Source: CAVQFB01 sp963711675
GTDB lineage: Bacteria; Acidobacteriota; Terriglobia; Terriglobales; Acidobacteriaceae
Assembly: GCA_963711675.1 (NCBI GenBank)
Contig: CAVQFB010000004.1
Location: 124,001 to 188,000 of the forward strand
Direction: 5' to 3'
Length of the DNA: 64,000 nt
A program made the translations under genes and the position numbers. The first letter of the stretch is position 1, and each line of letters begins with the position of its first letter. Under the pieces are notes generated by a model, which worked only from the letters and a program-made list of their open reading frames with translations, made no database searches and was not told the origin of the DNA. This document shows, piece by piece, positions 1 to 7,951 of the stretch.

Positions 1-2
1 AT

Positions 3-452
3 GACTTAGGCCGCGTCAGTGAATACGGCTCGGTGAAGGTGCGCGACCTGATGTATGTGGAGCGCTACTCGCACGTGATGCACCTGGTTTCGTCGTTGGA
101 GGGGCGGCTCCGCAAGGACCTCGATGCACTCGACGCCTTCGCCGCCTGTTTCCCGGCAGGCACTCTCAGCGGTGCGCCCAAGGTTCGCGCCATGCAGATC
201 ATCGAGGAACTGGAGCCCGTGCGCCGCGGCGTGTACGGTGGTTCGGTTCTCTACGCAGATTTCGCCGGCAACCTCGACTCCTGTATAGCGATTCGGACCA
301 TGGTTGTGAAAGGCGATCGCGCGTACCTGCAGGCCGGCGCCGGGATCGTGGCCGACTCCGATCCTGCACGAGAGTTTGAGGAGACGCGCAACAAGGCGCA
401 AGCCCTGCTCCGGGCCGTGGACATGGCCCGGAAGGGCGTCGCCAGGTTGTAG
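3..452 (+). CDS. trpE: anthranilate synthase component I, C-terminal part (partial)
   Basis: This is the C-terminal end of the chorismate-binding domain of anthranilate synthase subunit I, which makes anthranilate from chorismate for tryptophan synthesis. The open frame runs in from the window edge, so the 5' part of the gene is missing; the first in-frame ATG is at 33 but the family motif begins before it. Visible family motifs are GRVSEYGSVKVRDLMYVERY near the start, the FPAGTLSGAPKVRAM segment, and AGAGIVADSDPAREFEETRN near the end. The gene meets trpG tail to tail with 48 bp between stops, so the two subunits are not co-transcribed here. A para-aminobenzoate synthase component is a weaker alternative, because the missing N-terminus cannot be checked. 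Confidence 0.9.
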   Translation, partial: DLGRVSEYGSVKVRDLMYVERYSHVMHLVSSLEGRLRKDLDALDAFAACFPAGTLSGAPKVRAMQIIEELEPVRRGVYGGSVLYADFAGNLDSCIAIRTMVVKGDRAYLQAGAGIVADSDPAREFEETRNKAQALLRAVDMARKGVARL

Positions 453-500
453 GGATAAATCTGGACCTAAGCAGATTTGAATCGAATCGGCACCGGCCGG

Positions 501-1076
501 CTACATCTTCAGGAAATTAGCCACAAGCTTTTTGCCTTCGCCCGTGAGCACGCTTTCCGGGTGGAACTGCACACCTTCGATCGGAAACCTTCGGTGACGC
601 AGTCCCATAATCACCCCGACACCGCCAGCGTCGGTTGTCCGGGCGCTGATTTCCAGTTCGGCAGGTAGACCTTCTTCCTCAACGATCAAGGAGTGATAGC
701 GTGTCGCCGTCATGGGTGAGGGCAAGCCTCCAAAAATAGTTTTGCCGTCGTGTTCCACCTGGCTCGTCTTGCCGTGCATCAGGTGCTTGGCGCGGACTAC
801 TTTGCCCCCGAATGCCTCGCCAATCGCCTGGTGTCCAAGGCACACTCCCAGCAGAGGAACTTTTCCGGCAAAATGGCGGATCAGTTCGATGCTGATGCCG
901 GCTTCGTGCGGCGTGCATGGCCCCGGCGAAATCACAATGCGCTCCGGGCCCAACCGTTCGACCTCTTCTACGGTAACTTTGTCGTTACGACGCACCTCGA
1001 CTTCTGCACCCAACTCCCCCAGATATTGCACCAGGTTGTAGGTAAACGAATCGTAGTTATCCAAGACAAAGACCAT
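501..1076 (-). CDS. trpG: anthranilate synthase glutamine amidotransferase subunit
   Basis: This class-I glutamine amidotransferase (191 aa) releases ammonia from glutamine and passes it to the TrpE subunit; related subunits also serve PabB. The protein starts with the family signature VFVLDNYDSFTYNL. The nucleophile Cys79 lies in GVCLGHQAIGEAFGG and the His172/Glu174 pair in GVQFHPESVL, so the catalytic triad is intact and the length is normal. The ATG at 1076 fits the family N-terminus exactly. It lies on the strand opposite the trpE fragment and converges on it, which is unusual for genes normally in one operon. The PilZ gene at 1266 diverges from it. Confidence 0.95.
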   Translation of the reverse strand: MVFVLDNYDSFTYNLVQYLGELGAEVEVRRNDKVTVEEVERLGPERIVISPGPCTPHEAGISIELIRHFAGKVPLLGVCLGHQAIGEAFGGKVVRAKHLMHGKTSQVEHDGKTIFGGLPSPMTATRYHSLIVEEEGLPAELEISARTTDAGGVGVIMGLRHRRFPIEGVQFHPESVLTGEGKKLVANFLKM

Positions 1077-1212
1077 GGGCGAAGGCTCACTTCAGTCTAT
1101 CCCGGCGTTGCCGCTTCGGCCAATCCTCCCTCAAGGGTGGCAAAAAGTGTCAAAAACGCCCATTTTGAGTCCAAAACTCTTCGTTTTGAAGGAGCCGCCA
1201 TCCACTCCTGTC

Positions 1213-1241
1213 TTGACAGTCGGCCCCCGGCAAGCGATGCT
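1213..1241 (+). promoter_or_regulatory. possible sigma-70 promoter ahead of the PilZ gene
   Basis: A perfect TTGACA at 1213-1218 is followed after 17 bp by GATGCT (3 of 6 matches to TATAAT). It lies 25 bp upstream of the PilZ start in the trpG/PilZ divergent gap. The -10 is poor, so this is only a candidate. Confidence 0.3.
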
Positions 1242-1265
1242 TACTCGACTCTTGCGGAGGGGTTC

Positions 1266-1604
1266 ATGGCCGAAGTGGAGCAGGAGAAGCAGGAAAAGCG
1301 GTCGACACGGCGGTTTGCCCTCCGGCTACCTGTGTCTGTGGTCTACGACAGCGCCAAGGACGAGGAGAAGTCCGCCCAGACGCGCGACGTCAGCGCCCGC
1401 GGAATCTGCTTCTACGTTGATGCTCCCATTGCCAATGGGGCACCCATAGAATTCACTCTCACTCTGCCTCCGGAGATCACACTTACAGAAAGCATTCGTG
1501 TCCGCTGCAAGGGGAAAGTTGTCCGTGTAGATGAGGGCGCTCCTAACAACAAAGTGGCAGTCGCCGCGGTTATCGACGAATACGAGTTCCTTTCAGAATC
1601 CTGA
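1266..1604 (+). CDS. PilZ domain protein
   Basis: This is a small single-domain PilZ protein (112 aa), a probable cyclic-di-GMP receptor in the cytoplasm. Both ligand motifs are visible: the RxxxR box (RFALR within RRFALRLPVSV, residues about 15-25) and the D/NxSxxG box (DVSARG, about residues 44-49). A beta-rich C-terminal region follows. The frame is open far upstream to position 750, but that stretch is antisense to trpG. The ATG at 1266 gives a protein that starts just before the PilZ motif, so I chose it. The next gene encodes an AMIN-domain protein of the kind linked to type IV pilus secretins, which may be a functional hint, but the 80-bp gap leaves co-transcription open. Confidence 0.85.
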   Translation: MAEVEQEKQEKRSTRRFALRLPVSVVYDSAKDEEKSAQTRDVSARGICFYVDAPIANGAPIEFTLTLPPEITLTESIRVRCKGKVVRVDEGAPNNKVAVAAVIDEYEFLSES

Positions 1605-1685
1605 AAACCAGAAGTTCTGCCGTCACTTCTCCCCCGCTTCCCGCAGTGATATCGTTGCTTAATACCGATAACTAGCCATTTTCAG

Positions 1686-3179
1686 GTGACGTTCTTGTTC
1701 CGAGTTGTTCCCCGGATTGTCGCGTTTGTTCTCCTTGTCTCATCCTTGGGAGTCTGGGCGCAATCCGTGCCGGCCGCAGCTCCTGCTCAGGCCCCGAAGC
1801 CGCCGGCCAAGAAGCCACGAGCTGAGTCTTACGCCAGCGTAACAGCGGTTGGTGTTTCCCACGACAAGGATGGCCCGGCCATTGAAATCATCTCGACACG
1901 CCCCCTGAGCCCCGCCATCAAGGAACTCGACTCGCCCCACCGCCTGGTGATCGATTTACCTAAAGCCATCCTGGCGGTACGCCTCAAGCGGATGGAGGTC
2001 GAGAACTTCCAGATCAGCACGATTCGGGTTGACCAGTTTCAGGCCGATCCACCCATCACTCGTGTGGTCGTCGATCTCATGGCGGATGTCGGCTACACTT
2101 GGGATTCGCTGGGGAACCGGCTCCTGGTGCGCCTGAAGCCCATGGAAGACGCGCGCCGCTTTGCCGCGCCGTCTGAGGGTCCCTCGGTAGTCGGTTTTTC
2201 GACCGGAACCCAGCCTGCCATCACACCGGAAAATCCCGGGGCATCGGGGGCAGTGCTGCTTGCAAGCGGCCTGAGCGGGGGCGGTTCCACCGTCACGGCG
2301 GGAGCTGACACGACCGTGCTACGCATGGCACGCGGTGGCGAAGTTCGTGTCTGCGCTGGAACCACCCTTTCTGTTTCAACCTCGGCGAATGGCGGAGAAG
2401 TCATGCTGGGGATGAGCACCGGAGCGCTCGAGACTCACTACAAGCTGGGCAGCACTGCCGACTCAGTCATGACGCCAGACTTCCGCATTCTGCTTCCGGG
2501 GCCGGGCGAGTTTCACTACGCGATCAGCGCCGACAGTCAGGGTAATACCTGCGTCCGGGCGCTGATGGGGAACACGGCTTCGGCCGTCGTGTCCGAACTC
2601 ATGGGAGATCGGACCTACCAGGTGAAGCCCGCGGATCAGTTGGTCTTTCACTCCGGCCGTCTCGACAACGTCGATTCCAATGTGCCCCTTGAGTGTGGAT
2701 GTCCGCCACCGGCCCATCCGGTTCAACGTGCCTCGACGGTGACTCTTCCTGAGGTTTCCGAGGCTGCACTCCACGGACCGAAGCGGCTTACTACCGCCGA
2801 CACCCCAGCGAAGCCGGTGACGAATCAATCGTCGGTGTCCCCGGTTGCTGGAGCGGATGCCAGCACCAAGACACCCCCTCAGGCGAACTTGTCGCTGATC
2901 GAGCCCAAGAATTCACTCGTGGGTGGGGGAGGGAATTCCAATCAGATACATGTGGCCGTCGAAGCCCCTATCGTTTTTCGCGGTACCGACCCGCGACCTG
3001 CGCCCACGCGCGAAGCGGAAGTCCTTCCACCGGTTTCGACGGCTCGCCAGGCAGCTCTGACCACCGTTGAGCTCCCTGCACCTACGCCGGCGCAGCCTCA
3101 GCCTCAAACCCCGCCTCCGGTTGCGCATCACGGTTTCTTTGGCAAGGTCAAAGGCTTCTTTGCGACGATCTTCCACTAG
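1686..3179 (+). CDS. secreted AMIN-domain protein
   Basis: This is a predicted exported protein of 497 aa. An N-terminal signal peptide (hydrophobic stretch FVLLVSSLGVWAQ) is followed by an Ala/Pro/Lys-rich linker. An AMIN domain then spans roughly residues 50-150, the peptidoglycan/secretin-associated beta domain found in PilQ and AmiC; LVIDLPKAIL and the RVVVDL strand are characteristic. Residues about 210-330 resemble a FecR-like beta domain containing several cysteines (CGCPPP near residue 337). The C-terminus is Pro-rich and low complexity, ending in a short amphipathic stretch. Start is GTG at 1686, chosen because it immediately precedes the signal peptide. The TonB-family gene begins 57 bp downstream, so an envelope role is likely; the specific function is unknown. 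Confidence 0.75.
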   Translation: MTFLFRVVPRIVAFVLLVSSLGVWAQSVPAAAPAQAPKPPAKKPRAESYASVTAVGVSHDKDGPAIEIISTRPLSPAIKELDSPHRLVIDLPKAILAVRLKRMEVENFQISTIRVDQFQADPPITRVVVDLMADVGYTWDSLGNRLLVRLKPMEDARRFAAPSEGPSVVGFSTGTQPAITPENPGASGAVLLASGLSGGGSTVTAGADTTVLRMARGGEVRVCAGTTLSVSTSANGGEVMLGMSTGALETHYKLGSTADSVMTPDFRILLPGPGEFHYAISADSQGNTCVRALMGNTASAVVSELMGDRTYQVKPADQLVFHSGRLDNVDSNVPLECGCPPPAHPVQRASTVTLPEVSEAALHGPKRLTTADTPAKPVTNQSSVSPVAGADASTKTPPQANLSLIEPKNSLVGGGGNSNQIHVAVEAPIVFRGTDPRPAPTREAEVLPPVSTARQAALTTVELPAPTPAQPQPQTPPPVAHHGFFGKVKGFFATIFH

Positions 3180-3236
3180 TTCTCTCCTGGTTGGCTTGCT
3201 GTTACCATTACGGAACGCTAGCGGCGAGGTGTTATC

Positions 3237-4064
3237 GTGATCGCGAACCCAATCCAAGACCCAGTTCCAGGCAGCTTGTTTGGCGAACGCCAGGGGCTAT
3301 ATCAAGCTCGTTCCACCAATTTCCTCGTCTCTTTTCTTGCGCATCTCCTGGCGATAGCGGTCGTGCTTGCACTGTCTAACTTCGTGGTCAACCATCACGA
3401 TGCGATTAAATCGAGCATCGACAAGGTTGTTGACTCCGGTCCGCTGATCTTTACCGGCAAGGGAGGAGGCGGGGGTGGCGACGGCGACAAGTTCCAGGCT
3501 TCACATGGCGCCCTGCCAAAGCTCTCGTTAGAAGATCAGTTAGCTCCGCCCACAGTGGTTGTCAGAGCGGAGCACCCAGCCCTTCCTGTTGAGTCGACCA
3601 TCATCGTCGCGCCTGATGTCCAACTCGTCCAGGGAAATCAGATGGGTGACCCGCTTTCCAAAATTCTCGGACCGCCTTCTAACGGCCCGGGCCACGGCGG
3701 TGGTATTGGAGACGGGTGCTGTGCGGGCGTGGGACCAGGCAATGGGCCTGGTTTTGGACCGGGTCCAGGTGGAGTGCATCTCGCGGGCAGGAATGGAGTC
3801 ACTGTACCGCGCGTGGTTTACGACCCGGATCCCGAATACTCCGATCCGGCAAGGAAGGCGAAGCTTCAAGGATCTGTGGTTCTTTGGGTTGTTGTCGGAC
3901 CCGATGGTCGTCCACGCGATGTGCGCGTGCAGCGGGCGCTCGGACTTGGCCTCGATGAGAAGGCTCTGGAAGCCGTGAAGGACTGGCGCTTCGAGCCCGC
4001 CACACTCGATGGTCGGCCTGTCGCGGTCCAAGTGAACGTTGAGGTGAATTTCCGGCTTTACTAA
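3237..4064 (+). CDS. TonB family protein (energy transducer)
   Basis: This TonB-like protein (275 aa) is anchored in the inner membrane by one segment near residues 30-50 (FLAHLLAIAVVLALSNFVV). A long periplasmic linker follows, with a Gly-rich GGGGGGDGD run and a GPGNGPGFGPGPGG run around residues 140-180. The C-terminal TonB domain has the expected YPxP-like entry (YDPDPEYSDPARK), the GSVVLWVVVGPDGRPRDVRV strand pair and a final KDWRFEPATLDGRPV segment. TonB domains couple the proton-motive force to outer-membrane receptors, and two large receptors of that class occur later in the window. GTG start at 3237. It is one of three TonB-family genes here, and none has ExbB/ExbD beside it. Confidence 0.85.
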   Translation: MIANPIQDPVPGSLFGERQGLYQARSTNFLVSFLAHLLAIAVVLALSNFVVNHHDAIKSSIDKVVDSGPLIFTGKGGGGGGDGDKFQASHGALPKLSLEDQLAPPTVVVRAEHPALPVESTIIVAPDVQLVQGNQMGDPLSKILGPPSNGPGHGGGIGDGCCAGVGPGNGPGFGPGPGGVHLAGRNGVTVPRVVYDPDPEYSDPARKAKLQGSVVLWVVVGPDGRPRDVRVQRALGLGLDEKALEAVKDWRFEPATLDGRPVAVQVNVEVNFRLY

Positions 4065-4118
4065 CTGCCGTCTTAGAGTCCAGGCGCGCAGCCGCCGCTC
4101 TTACTCAAGCAAGGCTAG

Positions 4119-4409
4119 CTAGCGTCGAAAACCGCGCCCCAGCGGCGCCGCCTTCTCACGCAGCGTCTCAGCAATATCTCCGCCCCGCTCCAGAACCTCC
4201 TCAATCCGCTCCCGGGCCTCGCCGGTCAGATCCTGAATGCGATCGACCGCCTCGTCGTAGCCGCGCCGCAAGTCCTTTCGCAGCTGCTTGCCCGGCTTCG
4301 GCGCAAGAAGAAGCGCTACAGCGGCTCCGGCTCCAAGGCCGATCAACAAGAACGTAATTGCGGTTCCAAGGCGGCTTCGATCCGAAGCCTCATAGTTTCC
4401 TGATTGCAT
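4119..4409 (-). CDS. YtxH-like membrane-associated protein
   Basis: This small protein (96 aa) has one N-terminal membrane segment (AITFLLIGLGAGAAVALLLAP) followed by a long charged helix with GKQLRKDLRRGYDEAVDRIQ. That is the layout of the YtxH/gas-vesicle-like stress protein family. A GTG at 4427 would add six residues. I prefer ATG 4409 because an AAGAAGG Shine-Dalgarno sequence lies eight bases upstream, inside that extension. The gene converges on the TonB gene (55 bp between stops). The C-terminal helix is likely a coiled coil. Function is unknown; homologues are often induced by general stress. Confidence 0.75.
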   Translation of the reverse strand: MQSGNYEASDRSRLGTAITFLLIGLGAGAAVALLLAPKPGKQLRKDLRRGYDEAVDRIQDLTGEARERIEEVLERGGDIAETLREKAAPLGRGFRR

Positions 4410-4661
4410 AATGATTACCTTCTTCACGCCAAGCTGGCGAAATTAGAAAAGATTCGGATGCCAAACTGCCCGTCGCTGTTGGATAGCTCCAGACGCAGCT
4501 TCTATTGTAGACGGACTTGCGCCCACGAGTCTGACGAGACTTGGGTTTTCGATCCAGCCGCCACCTGTGTAAAATAATGAGTTTGGTCCTCGTTCGCGGA
4601 AACTGCGGCTGCCTGCCTTCCGCTGACTTGCCGATTCTTATTAAGGAGAGTTCTCTTAGCA

Positions 4662-5222
4662 ATGTCTATCCCTGCCACCCAGCTTCGCCCTGGCATGATC
4701 ATCAAGCATAACAATGATCTGCACTCGGTCTTCAGCGTCGAGCACCGCACCCCCGGCAACCTGCGCGCTTTTATTCAGGCCAAGCTGCGTAACTTGCGCA
4801 CCGGAGCCATGTTCGAGCACCGCTTCCGCTCGCCCGACCCCATCGAAAAGATCACCGTGGATGAGATCGAGATGCAATACCTCTATAGCGACGGCGACAG
4901 CTACTACTTCATGGACACATCGAATTACGAGCAGACTCACCTGACCAAAGACATTCTGGGCGACGCGGTTCATTACCTGATCCCGAATCTGCAGATCCAG
5001 GTCGAATTCTTCGACGGCAAGGCTGTGGGCGTGGAACTTCCTCAAACCGTGGAGCTCACCGTGGTTGAGACCGAGCCCGGGTTGAAAAGCGCGACGGCAT
5101 CGAGTGTGACAAAGCCGGCCAAGACGGAAACTGGACTGATTGTCCAAGTGCCGCCCTTTATCAACGAGGGCGAAAAGATTCGCGTCGATACTTCCGAGGG
5201 CGCCTATCTGTCGAGAGCCTAA
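4662..5222 (+). CDS. efp: translation elongation factor P
   Basis: EF-P (186 aa) binds stalled ribosomes between the P and E sites and promotes peptide bonds at polyproline stretches. The three beta domains are complete: KOW-like N-domain (MSIPATQLRPGM), central OB domain (about 65-125) and C-terminal OB domain (from about 130, ending EGEKIRVDTSEGAYLSR). The ATG at 4662 follows AAGGAG at 4643-4648. The loop that normally carries a modified Lys or Arg reads PGNLRAF, with Asn33 at the tip position. No EpmA or EarP partner gene is in the window. It probably heads an operon with the acylphosphatase (37 bp later) and apt. TonB proteins in this window contain runs of up to six prolines and are plausible clients. 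Confidence 0.97.
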   Translation: MSIPATQLRPGMIIKHNNDLHSVFSVEHRTPGNLRAFIQAKLRNLRTGAMFEHRFRSPDPIEKITVDEIEMQYLYSDGDSYYFMDTSNYEQTHLTKDILGDAVHYLIPNLQIQVEFFDGKAVGVELPQTVELTVVETEPGLKSATASSVTKPAKTETGLIVQVPPFINEGEKIRVDTSEGAYLSRA

Positions 5223-5258
5223 CGATCTGACTTTGTCCCTGACCTTCGAGTTTGCGAC

Positions 5259-5561
5259 ATGGCTTCTTCCGAAAAAGTCGCTACCCAGGCCCGCCGGTTC
5301 GTTGTAAGAGGGCGCGTGCAGGGCGTCGGGTTCCGCTGGTTTGTCGAGAGAGAGGCGCACATCCTCGGGATCGCCGGCTGGGTCCGCAACAAATCGGATG
5401 GCAGCGTGGAAGTGTTAGCCATGGGCAGCCGTGACCAGCTCGCGGGCTTGCGGTCGCGACTCCGCGAAGGGCCGCGCGCGGCGCGGGTGGACGATGTCGA
5501 GGAGTCTGAGGCCAATCCGATCGCTGGCCTCACTAGCTTTCGTATCGAAGGAGCCTGGTAG
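5259..5561 (+). CDS. acyP: acylphosphatase
   Basis: This is a small cytosolic acylphosphatase (100 aa) that hydrolyses carboxyl-phosphate bonds such as those in carbamoyl phosphate and 1,3-bisphosphoglycerate. Signature 1 (GRVQGVGFRWFV) supplies the phosphate-binding loop with catalytic Arg26, and signature 2 (GWVRNKSDGSVEV) supplies catalytic Asn44. The length is normal, with about 10 extra N-terminal residues. It lies between efp and apt on the same strand. Its TAG stop is directly followed by the ATG of apt, with no bases between, which indicates translational coupling. Confidence 0.95.
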   Translation: MASSEKVATQARRFVVRGRVQGVGFRWFVEREAHILGIAGWVRNKSDGSVEVLAMGSRDQLAGLRSRLREGPRAARVDDVEESEANPIAGLTSFRIEGAW

Positions 5562-6107
5562 ATGGCAACCAAGACTGCGGTAAATTGCGAGCCCCTGAAA
5601 AAGCTGATCCGGGAAATACCTGACTTCCCCAAACCTGGCATCCTCTTCTACGACATCACCACGCTCTTGAAGGACAAGCTGGGATTCGCCACGCTGATCG
5701 ATGCGCTCTCCGAGCATTACATCGAAGAAGAAATTGATCTCGTGCTCGGCATGGAAGCCCGTGGTTTCATCTTCGGGCCCGCTCTCGCATACAGATTGAA
5801 CGCAGGCTTCGTGCCCGTGCGAAAGCCGGGTAAGCTACCTGCCGCGACCGCCAGGGTTGAGTACGAACTCGAATACGGCAGCAACTCGCTCGAGATCCAC
5901 AAAGATGCGATCAGGAAAAATCAGCGGGTGGTCATCGTGGACGATCTTCTCGCCACCGGTGGAACTGCGGCGGCAACGGTTACTTTGGCGAAGTCTCTGG
6001 GAGCTGAGATTGCCGGGCTGGCGTTTGTGGTGGAACTGGATTTTCTGAATGGCCGCGAGAAGCTGAAGGGCTCAGACGTTTTCTCGCTGCTTCATTACGA
6101 AAAGTAA
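5562..6107 (+). CDS. apt: adenine phosphoribosyltransferase
   Basis: Apt (181 aa) salvages adenine by condensing it with PRPP to AMP. The type-I phosphoribosyltransferase loop VVIVDDLLATGGTAAA lies at residues 123-138. The N-terminal motif IPDFPKPGILFYDIT and the segment EARGFIFGPALAYRLNAGF are typical of Apt, so the xanthine/hypoxanthine enzymes are less likely. The ATG at 5562 immediately follows the acyP stop. It is the last gene of the probable efp-acyP-apt operon. Confidence 0.96.
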   Translation: MATKTAVNCEPLKKLIREIPDFPKPGILFYDITTLLKDKLGFATLIDALSEHYIEEEIDLVLGMEARGFIFGPALAYRLNAGFVPVRKPGKLPAATARVEYELEYGSNSLEIHKDAIRKNQRVVIVDDLLATGGTAAATVTLAKSLGAEIAGLAFVVELDFLNGREKLKGSDVFSLLHYEK

Positions 6108-6140
6108 CTTATCGGGGGAGTGAGGCGTCGGTCGGGCTAC

Positions 6141-6275
6141 TCACTTAACAATCACGACGATGGCGCTTACGATCGCACCCCACATCGCCACGCTCATCAG
6201 GACAACCAAAATAAGTTTCCAATTGAACACGTACTCTTCACCTGAGTCGTAGCTCGATTCGTATTCTGGGTTCAT
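6141..6275 (-). CDS. 44-residue single-span membrane protein
   Basis: This short gene lies in an apparent gap. On the minus strand an ATG at 6275 opens a 44-codon frame ending in TGA at 6141. It encodes an acidic, Tyr/Glu/Ser-rich N-terminus (MNPEYESSYDSGEEYVFNWK), a 20-residue hydrophobic helix (LILVVLMSVAMWGAIVSAIV) and a short basic end. A strong Shine-Dalgarno region (GGAGAAGG) sits directly upstream at about 6279-6286. The layout of one helix, charged N-terminus and good ribosome site supports a real small membrane protein. I do not recognise a family. It lies downstream of the secreted protein gene at 6401, separated from it by a perfect 13-bp hairpin. Confidence 0.6.
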   Translation of the reverse strand: MNPEYESSYDSGEEYVFNWKLILVVLMSVAMWGAIVSAIVVIVK

Positions 6276-6339
6276 GGTCCTTCTCCGCACGCCGAGCGAT
6301 CTGAGACCATCATTTGCATCGAAGACACTGAGAACAAGT

Positions 6340-6377
6340 ACCTACCTGAACCCCAGGCTGGCGAGGTTCAGGTAGGT
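6340..6377. terminator. strong stem-loop between two minus-strand genes
   Basis: A perfect 13-bp inverted repeat, ACCTACCTGAACC (6340-6352) and GGTTCAGGTAGGT (6365-6377), encloses a 12-nt loop. It lies 23 bp beyond the stop of the secreted protein gene at 6401. There is no clear U-tract on either strand, so a pause site or mRNA-stabilising hairpin is as likely as a factor-independent terminator. Confidence 0.55.
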
Positions 6378-6400
6378 CTTTCACCGCCCTGGCCGCGTCT

Positions 6401-6805
6401 TTAAAAGTGTCCCGAGAGAATCTTCGCACCCTTGTAATTGATGGAGACCTTCGTGCCTTTGTGGACTGCGGGTGCCCGCTTGCCCGTCAGCAACAGCGCT
6501 CCGCCGCCGCCCTGCAATGCGAAAGAGCCGACCGCTTTGCCGTTCACGACCACATTGAGCATGGTCCCGTCAGAGAGGTTGACGTTGTCACAATCTGCCG
6601 AGAATTTCACGGCGCCGTTCTCGACTTCGTAGTCTGAATTGCCGGTGGGAATCTGACCGTTGAAAGATGGGCCAGTCAGCTGGATGGTCCAGTTAATGGT
6701 CAATGCCGCCGGGCGAGCTGCGGCTTGGGCTGGGGTGACGGCGAACAGTGCACTCATCACGAGTGCTACCGTAAAGGCAACTGCGAGAGTTCTGGGGGAG
6801 CGCAT
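6401..6805 (-). CDS. small secreted protein of unknown function
   Basis: This is a predicted exported protein of 134 aa. A clear signal peptide (hydrophobic LAVAFTVALVMSALFAV, cleavage after AQA near residue 28) leads into a beta-rich mature part. The mature part contains a single Cys, a Gly run (LQGGGGALLLTGK) and alternating strands, suggesting a small beta-sandwich. No family recognised. The ATG at 6805 has a purine-rich site (GGAGAAGAAAAG) just upstream. It stands alone, with the TonB-like gene diverging from it at 7262. Confidence 0.65.
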   Translation of the reverse strand: MRSPRTLAVAFTVALVMSALFAVTPAQAAARPAALTINWTIQLTGPSFNGQIPTGNSDYEVENGAVKFSADCDNVNLSDGTMLNVVVNGKAVGSFALQGGGGALLLTGKRAPAVHKGTKVSINYKGAKILSGHF

Positions 6806-7261
6806 CTTTTCTTCTCCTTGAGACTGAAATTAATTTCGGGGGCGTGAATTCGAGAATGCAAGAAGCTGCACCTGCCCCACAAACCCGGTGCCGCTGGACT
6901 CCTCGCTCGCCACAACCTTCTCAGTTTTCTTGGCGAGCAACGCCCAGTAGAAAAGCAATCGCGGGGCCATCTCTGCGAAGGGGTGAACAAACGAGCAAGC
7001 TGATGATTTCAGAAGAGTTTGGTGAAAGATGTTATGCGGACGGGATCAGCGCTGCACAAAAATTGAACGTCGAGACTCTAAACGCGTCCAGTTCTTTGTC
7101 GTCAAGATTCTTGCAGGTAGCTATCCGGCTGTACAGTGCGCTTCATACCACTTGCGTACTCGGCCACAAGAGGTCATTCTGATTACCAATTCGGGACAGG
7201 CGCGTCCTATCTGAAGGGGCAACCGAGTGAGGCCGTGGGATCGCCGGTACGAACTTACCTA
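6806..7261. other. 456-bp divergent intergenic region
   Basis: This is the gap between the divergently read secreted-protein and TonB-like genes. The longest open frame on the plus strand (6844-7182) has Arg/Ser/Pro-rich shadow composition and no ribosome site. I see no convincing promoter, RNA or repeat, although promoters for both genes must lie here. Confidence 0.5.
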
Positions 7262-7918
7262 ATGTTTAGTCAATTGAATTCCGCGAGAAGACCGACCAAC
7301 GCCCTCTATTTCTCCATCGCGTTGCATGTCCTGGTTGCCTTGTGGCTTCTTCATGAGCCGACGCCCATCTTTGTAGCTCCCTCGTCTATCGTCCACGGCG
7401 CAAATGGAAGTTCCGTGACTCCGCTTTACTGGTCCACGTCGGCGCAAGCATCCGATGCAGCCTCGAAGCCACCGGCCCGCGCGCGCGAAAAACTGGTTTG
7501 GAAAAGGCCCTCAAAGAGCGCGAAGGAAATGCAGTTTCTGGCTAAAGCGTCAGAACGCGTGGCCGACGCCATATCCGATCACAACAAACCCGCACCCGCT
7601 GCGGGCTCGCCTTATGGATCGGCTTCCGACGGCGCCCTGCTCGGCTCCGAAGTTCGGCCCGCGCTGTGGGCGTCCGGCTACGATCCCGTCATTGGGCCGG
7701 CGGATTTGGCGGGTGTCAGCGAAGGCAATGAGGTCGTCGAGATCACGATCGACGATCAGGGCAACGTCGTACACACGGCCGTTCTGCAGAGTCTCGGTCC
7801 GGAAGTCGATGCCAAGGTAGTTGCCGCCCTGGAAAACTGGCATTTCCACCCAGCCACTCGCGACGGTGTTCCGATTCCTTCCCGGCAGGATGTGTATTAC
7901 CACTACCCGCGGCGGTAG
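7262..7918 (+). CDS. TonB family protein
   Basis: This is a second TonB-like protein (218 aa). One membrane segment near residues 15-30 (YFSIALHVLVALWLL) is followed by a periplasmic linker rich in Ala/Ser/Lys. A C-terminal TonB-type domain carries EVVEITIDDQGNVVHTAV and the final LENWHFHPATRDGVPIPS, matching the KDWRFEPATLDGRPV segment of the TonB protein at 3237. The frame is open up to 7136. I chose ATG 7262 because it places the membrane anchor at the N-terminus; there is no clear Shine-Dalgarno sequence. It stands apart from any receptor or ExbBD genes. It could be a TonB-like envelope protein rather than a true energy transducer. Confidence 0.7.
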   Translation: MFSQLNSARRPTNALYFSIALHVLVALWLLHEPTPIFVAPSSIVHGANGSSVTPLYWSTSAQASDAASKPPARAREKLVWKRPSKSAKEMQFLAKASERVADAISDHNKPAPAAGSPYGSASDGALLGSEVRPALWASGYDPVIGPADLAGVSEGNEVVEITIDDQGNVVHTAVLQSLGPEVDAKVVAALENWHFHPATRDGVPIPSRQDVYYHYPRR

Positions 7919-7951
7919 GTGATGATGTCCGGCAAAGCAGCACCTGCCCGT

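Noticed and set aside
750..1265. Long open frame upstream of the PilZ gene
   Set aside because: It is antisense to trpG and has no ribosome site; the PilZ domain begins just after ATG 1266.
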